From positions 2,418,001 through 2,482,000 of the forward strand of contig NZ_CP031305.1 in NCBI RefSeq assembly GCF_004799645.1: DNA of 64,000 bases, read 5' to 3'. Both the position numbers and the translations under genes were made by a program. Shown here in pieces: positions 59,143 through 64,000 of the stretch (the first letter of the stretch is position 1; every line of letters starts with the position of its first letter). The DNA is from Natronorubrum bangense. GTDB lineage: Archaea; Halobacteriota; Halobacteria; Halobacteriales; Natrialbaceae. Under the pieces are notes generated by a model that saw nothing but the letters and a program-made list of their open reading frames with translations, did no database searches and was not told the DNA's origin.

Positions 59143-60309
59143 TCAACACTCGAGGCTCAGCGACTCGCCGACTGCAAGCGCAACGTCTGTGTCGCCGATA
59201 GCGTCGCTGACGAACACCGAGTAGTACAGCCCGTCACACGACCACTGGAGTTCCGTCCCTTGTTCAGTGGTCTCGAGCGTGCCCGCCACCTCACCGACGC
59301 TGATCGAGTCGCCGTCGGTCGCGAACGCTCGAGGGCCGTCGCTCGTGGTGACCGTCACTGACTCGCCATCTCCGTTGGGATAGAAGAGCGACACCTGTCT
59401 GCGGTCCTCGTCGTGGAACTCGTAGCTGCTTGCGCCGTCGAAGGCAACGGCAGCCGGCAGCGCGTCGGCTGACGGCTCGGCGACCGCGAACGGGGCGGCC
59501 GTCTCGGCGTCGGCGACCGTGTCGTACTGCTCGATCGTAGGGAAAGCGAACCCGGTTTCGTCGGCATCGTCGTCATCGGCGACTGTTGGTGGCTCGAACA
59601 GGTCGTCTGCGAGGCCCCCGTCGATCGACAGATTTCGATACGTCGTCGTCAGTTCGATGCCGTCGCCGGCGATAGTGTGTTTGACGGGGAACAGCGTCTC
59701 CTGCTCGAGCCAGAGTTCGACTCGGTCGGCGCTTCGCTCGTCGGGGTCGGCTTCGGTTGTCTCGAGTGGGAAGACGTACTCCGTCTGGGCGACCTGAACG
59801 CCAACTGAGCGCTCGATCGTTTCGTTCGCTGGTGGCTCGAACTCGACGCGATAAGCGTCCTGACCGTCGAACTGCACCTCCTCGAGAGCGGTCACGTCGT
59901 AGGCGTCGAGATATCGTTCGGGCTGGGCGGAGAGCCCCTCGAGAAACGAGGCGTCCGGATCGCGCTCGTAGCTGCGGATGGCGTCGCGCTCGAGGTCGTG
60001 GACGTATCGGTCGGTGCCGTCGCTAACGATGACCAGTTCGCTGCCGTTTTCGGTGGTCTCGATTCGACTGGTGCCGTCCGCACGGAGCCAGACCGTTTCG
60101 GTACGCTGGCTCGTCTCCCCGTCGATCGTTTCGTTGATTTCGACGGTTGCTGAGAGCTCGTCCGGTGGTGTCGTTTCTGCGAGACGATCCTCGAGGTGGG
60201 CCTGTGAGGGACCGGCGTCCGGAACGGCAACACAGCCGGCGAGCACCACGGTGAGAAACAACGCAGCGGCGACGCGGAGGGGAATGTGGTCGGGAGCGGG
60301 AACGCGCAT
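59143..60309 (-). CDS. LolA-like lipoprotein with C-terminal DUF4367-type domain
   Basis: 388 residues from ATG 60309. LRVAAALFLTVVLAGC is a lipobox signal. The middle resembles the LolA/LppX lipid-carrier fold (TVWLRADGTSRIETTENGSE, RVELWLEQETLFPVKHTIAG); the C-terminal third (VSLFYPNGDGESVTVTTSDG, GTELQWSCDGLYYSVFVSDA) looks like DUF4367. The order is the same as in the lipoprotein at 42875, so the two are likely paralogues. A TATA box at 60334 supports ATG 60309 over a TTG further out. Confidence 0.75.
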   Translation of the reverse strand: MRVPAPDHIPLRVAAALFLTVVLAGCVAVPDAGPSQAHLEDRLAETTPPDELSATVEINETIDGETSQRTETVWLRADGTSRIETTENGSELVIVSDGTDRYVHDLERDAIRSYERDPDASFLEGLSAQPERYLDAYDVTALEEVQFDGQDAYRVEFEPPANETIERSVGVQVAQTEYVFPLETTEADPDERSADRVELWLEQETLFPVKHTIAGDGIELTTTYRNLSIDGGLADDLFEPPTVADDDDADETGFAFPTIEQYDTVADAETAAPFAVAEPSADALPAAVAFDGASSYEFHDEDRRQVSLFYPNGDGESVTVTTSDGPRAFATDGDSISVGEVAGTLETTEQGTELQWSCDGLYYSVFVSDAIGDTDVALAVGESLSLEC

Positions 60310-60333
60310 GTCAGGAACAATTACAGTCAACCC

Positions 60334-60341
60334 CTATTATG
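60334..60341 (-). promoter_or_regulatory. TATA box of the lipoprotein gene
   Basis: CATAATAG on the minus strand, 25-32 bases before ATG 60309. Confidence 0.45.
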
Positions 60342-60384
60342 TCATCGGCTCGAGGGCGGCGGGCCGATGACGCAGCCCAGTGGC

Positions 60385-60711
60385 TCAGCCGTCGTACTCG
60401 CCGCGGTAGCCGACACCACGTGCGAACAGTTTCGTCAGGTAACTCAAGACGAGCAGCGAGACGAGCAGCCCACCGAGCGCAAAGGGGTGAAAGCCGTAGA
60501 TCATCTCACGGATTGCATAAGCGACGACGAGCACACCCATGAACAAAGCGGTGCCGCCAGCCCACCGAGAGACGTACGCCGGATCAACCGATTCGTCGTA
60601 GTTGGCGTGGAGGTCAGCGCGTCCGCGGATGGCGATCACGTAGCCGAGATACAAAATGGCGAGGCCACAGAGCAACCAGACGGTCCCGCTGATGATGTTC
60701 GCATCAACCAT
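60385..60711 (-). CDS. Small membrane protein, DUF3784-like
   Basis: 108 residues with three membrane helices: IISGTVWLLCGLAILYLGYV, GGTALFMGVLVVAYAIREMI and PFALGGLLVSLLVLSYLTKL. Between the first two lies a charged loop (RGRADLHANYDESVDPAYVS). The pattern resembles DUF3784 proteins; function unknown. Lies 76 bases upstream of the lipoprotein gene on the same strand and may be in its own operon. Confidence 0.65.
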   Translation of the reverse strand: MVDANIISGTVWLLCGLAILYLGYVIAIRGRADLHANYDESVDPAYVSRWAGGTALFMGVLVVAYAIREMIYGFHPFALGGLLVSLLVLSYLTKLFARGVGYRGEYDG

Positions 60712-60849
60712 GTCGTTCTCCCGAAACTGGGGTCACTGAGCGAATAAGTCCGACGGTCTCGCAAGTGCGGACTCGAGCAGATGCACAGACCGCTTGATCC
60801 CGGCGTATCCCGGCGCTTCCGTCGGGTTACCGGTCGTTTTCGTATACAA

Positions 60850-60859
60850 AAGATATTTT
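60850..60859 (+). promoter_or_regulatory. TATA box of the Lrp-type gene
   Basis: AAGATATTTT, 25-34 bases before ATG 60884. Confidence 0.5.
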
Positions 60860-60883
60860 TCCGTCCGAGCAAAAGAGAGTAGC

Positions 60884-61312
60884 ATGAGTACACAGGCGAC
60901 AGAAGATCGCATCCTCGAGGTGCTCGAAGAGGATGCTCAGGCGTCTTACGCCGAGATCGCCGACCGGGCGAATGTCTCGAAACCAACAGTTCGAAAGTAT
61001 ATCAATCAACTCGAAGATGAAGGCGTTATCGTGGGCTACTCGGCGGATATCGATCCGAAAAAGCTCTCGAGCAAGACGATCGCGCTGGTCGGCTTCGACG
61101 TCGCAAGCGAACGCTACGTCGAGGCGACGAAAGCGCTCAGAGCGCTCGATGAGGTCGAAGCGCTGTACAGTTCCAGCGGCGATCACATGTTGATGGCAGA
61201 GGTTCGCGCCGAAGACGGCGACGAGCTGGGCGAGATCATCTCGGAGACGCTGCTCGAGATCGAGGGAATCACGGCCGCGCATCCCTCGTTCTTACAAGAG
61301 CGGCTGAAGTGA
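60884..61312 (+). CDS. Lrp/AsnC-family transcriptional regulator
   Basis: 142 residues. Winged helix at residues 5-60 (DAQASYAEIADRANVSKPTV, RKYINQLEDEGVIVGYSADI) followed by a RAM ligand-binding domain (KTIALVGFDVASERYVEATK, VEALYSSSGDHMLMAEVRAE). Haloarchaea have many Lrp paralogues that sense amino acids and tune metabolism; its ligand is not clear. It stands alone and has a good TATA box. LrpA1 is a possible match by length and by the wing, but I cannot tell paralogues apart by eye. Confidence 0.87.
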   Translation: MSTQATEDRILEVLEEDAQASYAEIADRANVSKPTVRKYINQLEDEGVIVGYSADIDPKKLSSKTIALVGFDVASERYVEATKALRALDEVEALYSSSGDHMLMAEVRAEDGDELGEIISETLLEIEGITAAHPSFLQERLK

Positions 61313-61404
61313 GCCTGATCGAAGAGCGTTGATCGCCAAAAGGTCGGGTTCTGAGACAGTGTATGGCAGTCCCGTTTTGACGCCAGCCGCCGTAACGATG
61401 GGTA

Positions 61405-61902
61405 ATGGCAACGTACGAACGCCGGACAACGGTCGATGCACCGCTCGAAGACGTCTGGCAGTTTCACTCGCGGATCAGTGGCCTCGAGGCATTGACGCCG
61501 GACTGGATGGGGTTGCGCGTCGAGACGGTGGTCGGGCCTGATGGAACGCTGGATCCAGAACTGCTCGAGGAGGGAGCCGAAATCTCGCTCTCGATGCGAC
61601 CGTTTGGCGTCGGTCCACGTCAGTACTGGACGTCACTGATCACGGAGCGCGAGCGAGCCGACGGGAGTGCGTTCTTTCGCGATGAGATGGTCCACGGCCC
61701 GTTCGACCACTGGGAGCACACACACTCGTTTTACGCCGACGGCGATCAGACGCTCCTTCAAGATCGCGTCGAGTACGAACTGCCACGTGGCGGACTCGAG
61801 GGAGTCACCTGTGTCGGCGACGGGATTACAGCGGCCTCGAAGCTCGGCTTCGAAACCATGTTCCGGACGCGCCATCGGATGACGAAAGCGCGCCTCGAGT
61901 AG
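61405..61902 (+). CDS. SRPBCC (START-like) domain protein
   Basis: 165 residues. The SRPBCC helix-grip fold is suggested by TYERRTTVDAPLEDVWQFHS at the start, then GAEISLSMRPFGVGPRQYWT and FFRDEMVHGPFDHWEHTHSF, with the long C-terminal helix GITAASKLGFETMFRTRHRM. Proteins of this type bind hydrophobic ligands or act as cyclases/dehydrases. The ligand is unknown. It may follow the Lrp gene in one unit, 92 bases apart, or stand alone. Confidence 0.8.
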   Translation: MATYERRTTVDAPLEDVWQFHSRISGLEALTPDWMGLRVETVVGPDGTLDPELLEEGAEISLSMRPFGVGPRQYWTSLITERERADGSAFFRDEMVHGPFDHWEHTHSFYADGDQTLLQDRVEYELPRGGLEGVTCVGDGITAASKLGFETMFRTRHRMTKARLE

Positions 61903-62053
61903 CAGATACTGCCGGACACGATTCACGCACCGATCGTATCTCACGCGTCGTCTCTTTTGGCGCCGACTGGTTGCGTGCGGTCGGCCGTTCACTGACTGCT
62001 GTCTGGCAGTATGAACCACGCTCGTTTTGCCGATCGGGCCAGTACGAATAGCT

Positions 62054-62656
62054 ATGGCGAAACTCGATGGACGGCCCATCGGACGGCGGGGCCTCCTTGG
62101 CACGCTTGTGGCAGGCACAGCAGCCGGTGTTGCGGGCTGTCTGAACGGGGACAGTGACGATGGCGATGACCATGTCGACGGCGAAACCGCTGCCATCTCC
62201 TATGATCCAAACATTGACGAGCACCCGGGCGACGATCCGATCGAGTTCGAGTCGTCCCACAGCTGTGCCATCTGTAACATGGCGACGACCGACTACCCTC
62301 GGTGGCAGAGCCAGCTCGCACACGAAGACGGGACAGGCGCTGTCTTCGATACACCGGGGTGTCTGTTTGCCTACCTCGTCGCAACCTCGTCTGACTCGTC
62401 GGTCGCTGGGGCGTGGGCCACGGAACACGAGACGACCGAACTCGTCGACGCGACCGACACACACTTCGTCCTCGTCACTGACGCGGACGCGGCCGACGAC
62501 CCCATGGAGATCAACCCGCGCGTGTTCGCTGACCACGACGACGCCGTCGCCTACCTCGAGGAGTGGGATGCAGAGGAACTCACCGAAGACGACATCGTCG
62601 GCCTCGAGGACGTCGACCTCGAGATCGCGTCGATCTATCGCGGCAACCGGCTCTGA
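62054..62656 (+). CDS. NosL-like lipoprotein
   Basis: 200 residues. GRRGLLGTLVAGTAAGVAGC is a twin-arginine plus lipobox signal. SSHSCAICNMATTDYPRWQS carries the Cys-x2-Cys-x-Met site of NosL, a copper(I) chaperone of nitrous oxide reductase, and the rest (VFDTPGCLFAYLV, NPRVFADHDDAVAYLEEW) fits NosL as well. No nos genes are present in the window, so it may serve another copper enzyme. Confidence 0.82.
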   Translation: MAKLDGRPIGRRGLLGTLVAGTAAGVAGCLNGDSDDGDDHVDGETAAISYDPNIDEHPGDDPIEFESSHSCAICNMATTDYPRWQSQLAHEDGTGAVFDTPGCLFAYLVATSSDSSVAGAWATEHETTELVDATDTHFVLVTDADAADDPMEINPRVFADHDDAVAYLEEWDAEELTEDDIVGLEDVDLEIASIYRGNRL

Positions 62657-62742
62657 GGCGGGCCGTCGGGTGGTTGTTGCTGAACTCGTCTCACAGAGGC
62701 CTTTCGCAAGGGGTTTGAGTCGCTCCATCGTGTGCTGGTGAC

Positions 62743-63645
62743 GTGTACGCGTCCGATCTCGAGGTAACGCCGGCTGTCGCCCTTGCCGGTGCGGTGTTTG
62801 CGGCGAGTACCAGCGCGATCTTGGTTCGCTGGAGTACTGCCCCGAGTTCGGTCGCGGCCTTCTACCGAGTGCTGTTTACGACGGCGATCGTCGCTCCTGT
62901 CGCGTTGCTATGGTATCGTGAGGAGTTTGCCCGCCTCTCGCGGCGTGATCTCGGCCTTGCTGTCGTGGCCGGTGTCGCGCTGGCGATTCATTTTGCCACG
63001 TGGTTCGAAAGCCTCAATCATACGAGCGTCGCGGCGAGTGTGACCATCGTCCAGTCCCAACCCATCTTTGTCGCACTCGGAGCCGGGCTCGTCCTCGGCG
63101 AACGGATCAGCCGCGAGACCGTGGTGGGGATTACCGTCGCGATCGGCGGCGCAGCCGCGATGTCGCTCGGTGATGCCGGTCAGGCACCCATCTCCGATGC
63201 AACCCTGTACGGCAACTCGCTGGCCCTGCTCGGCGCGATCACCGTCGCGGGCTACGTGCTTGCTGGCCGGTCGATTCGCCAGCGTGTCTCGCTGTTTCCC
63301 TACGTGACCGTCGTCTACACCGCCTGTGCGCTGACGCTGTTCGTCCTCGTCGGCACGCAGGGCCACGCGTACGTCGCCTACCCGGCTCGTGAGTGGCTGC
63401 TCTTTCTCGGAATGGCAATCGGCCCCGGCGTTTTCGGCCACACCGTCATCAACTGGGTGTTGAAACACCTCGAGTCGGTCGTGGTCAGCGTCGCCTGGCT
63501 GGGCGAACCCGTTGGCGCGACGCTACTCGCGCTCGTCTTGCTCGAGGAGGTACCAGACACAGTGACGGTGGTCGGCGGAGTGGTCGTCCTCACGGGCATC
63601 TACGTAACGACGATCGAGCGAGAACGACGCAGGCCGATAGACTGA
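62743..63645 (+). CDS. EamA/DMT-family transporter
   Basis: 300 residues beginning at GTG 62743, ten membrane helices in two EamA repeats. First repeat: FAASTSAILVRWSTAPSSVA and FATWFESLNHTSVAASVTIV; second: GNSLALLGAITVAGYVLAGR and NWVLKHLESVVVSVAWLGEP with LLEEVPDTVTVVGGVVVLTG. Substrate unknown. ATG starts inside would cut the first helix. Confidence 0.87.
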   Translation: MYASDLEVTPAVALAGAVFAASTSAILVRWSTAPSSVAAFYRVLFTTAIVAPVALLWYREEFARLSRRDLGLAVVAGVALAIHFATWFESLNHTSVAASVTIVQSQPIFVALGAGLVLGERISRETVVGITVAIGGAAAMSLGDAGQAPISDATLYGNSLALLGAITVAGYVLAGRSIRQRVSLFPYVTVVYTACALTLFVLVGTQGHAYVAYPAREWLLFLGMAIGPGVFGHTVINWVLKHLESVVVSVAWLGEPVGATLLALVLLEEVPDTVTVVGGVVVLTGIYVTTIERERRRPID

Positions 63646-63751
63646 TACGGTCTGCTGTACCGATGTACCGCCGAACACCAGCGGCGGGTCGGTGATCGGC
63701 GGGACGTGACGACAGCAGTCCGTATGATCCGACGACTGGCGTCAGGAGCCG

Positions 63752-63967
63752 CTATCCCGAGCCCGTCGAGAGATGTGCTTTGCCGGCCGCAGTGATCGCG
63801 TACACGCCGCTCGAAACCTGGCGAACGTAGCCGTCCGCGTGCAGTTCGCGACACGCCGCTCGCACCGTCAGTGGATGAACTCCGAGCGCTGCCGCCAGCG
63901 ATGAGGTGTCGACTGGCCCACGCTCATCGAGGATGGACAGGAGCTTTTGGCTCGAGCAAGAGCACAT
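63752..63967 (-). CDS. Small winged-helix protein
   Basis: 71 residues from ATG 63967; a GTG six codons upstream (63985) is possible. CSCSSQKLLSILDERGPVDT, SSLAAALGVHPLTVRAACRE and the wing GYVRQVSSGVYAITAAGKAH form a single winged helix of the MarR/ArsR type. Two cysteines at the start could sense metal or redox. It is convergent with the EamA gene, and its promoter lies at the window edge. Confidence 0.72.
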   Translation of the reverse strand: MCSCSSQKLLSILDERGPVDTSSLAAALGVHPLTVRAACRELHADGYVRQVSSGVYAITAAGKAHLSTGSG

Positions 63968-64000
63968 CGTGGGAGCAAAGAACACGATAACAGTTAGCGT

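Overview
The window is a stretch of haloarchaeal chromosome. Evidence for this: GC-rich coding DNA, very acidic proteins, TATA boxes about 25-30 bases upstream of start codons with little or no leader, a full-length transcription factor B, the termination factor FttA (aCPSF1), ribosomal proteins S3Ae and archaeal S15, a KEOPS Pcc1 subunit, a HalOD1 domain protein, many lipoproteins with twin-arginine or lipobox starts, and a tRNA gene that does not encode CCA. A member of the Natrialbales is my guess; no feature proves it.

Layout. 0-6.4 kb: cobalamin cluster, with a divergent AAA chelatase subunit (cut by the window start) facing cobN-cbiC-cbiE. 6.5-9.4 kb: tfb (minus), rnhA and its partner gene (plus), and a PadR-type RosR-like regulator (minus). 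9.8-14.5 kb: a 43-residue small protein with a palindrome at its promoter, a phosphodiesterase-superfamily enzyme, DUF6498, DUF371 and DUF2270 proteins, and endonuclease III. 14.6-19.4 kb: a BluB-type lower-ligand enzyme and a four-gene ABC importer of the spermidine/putrescine type. 19.7-27.4 kb: a small EamA protein, fttA, two conserved proteins of unknown function, and convergent nucS and mutS. 27.5-31.5 kb: a membrane-anchored double winged-helix protein with hendecad repeats, then the conserved operon rps15-recJ-like-pcc1-rps3ae (minus).

31.9-35.9 kb is the accessory part. tRNA-Ala(GGC) is followed by two partial copies of its own 3' end, and then by small genes and decayed gene pieces: two coupled mini-genes (48 and 58 codons), an unknown 130-residue protein, HalOD1, DUF1328, and a winged-helix protein. 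No integrase remains. From 36 kb the core chromosome resumes: surE, an Rsm22-like methyltransferase coupled to tyrA, a GNAT fused to a winged helix, an FAD amine-oxidase-like protein, an M24 peptidase, a LolA-like lipoprotein, aroA and aroC (an AT-rich gene and a lipoprotein lie between them).

48.3-57 kb holds two ways of oxidising 2-oxoacids. The acoA-acoB-acoX-VOC operon encodes the E1 of a lipoyl-type dehydrogenase. Its E2 is convergent and is unusual: lipoyl domain, two near-identical E3-binding domains, acyltransferase, and a C-terminal OsmC/Ohr peroxidase domain. Divergent from the E2 gene is porAB, the ferredoxin-dependent oxidoreductase typical of haloarchaea. The acoA and E2 promoters share a near-identical 12-base element beside the start codon, which suggests common control.

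57.4-64 kb: a 26-codon leaderless mini-gene coupled to a multi-pass membrane protein, two head-to-tail tandem arrays (eight copies of 16 bp, five and a half of 54 bp), a second LolA-like lipoprotein, a small membrane protein, an Lrp-type regulator, an SRPBCC protein, a NosL-like lipoprotein, an EamA transporter and a small winged-helix protein.

The strongest candidate for something new is the E2-OsmC fusion. It physically joins the dihydrolipoyl arm to the peroxidase family that lipoyl proteins are known to reduce. Function names rest on motif and family recognition by eye; no database search was run.
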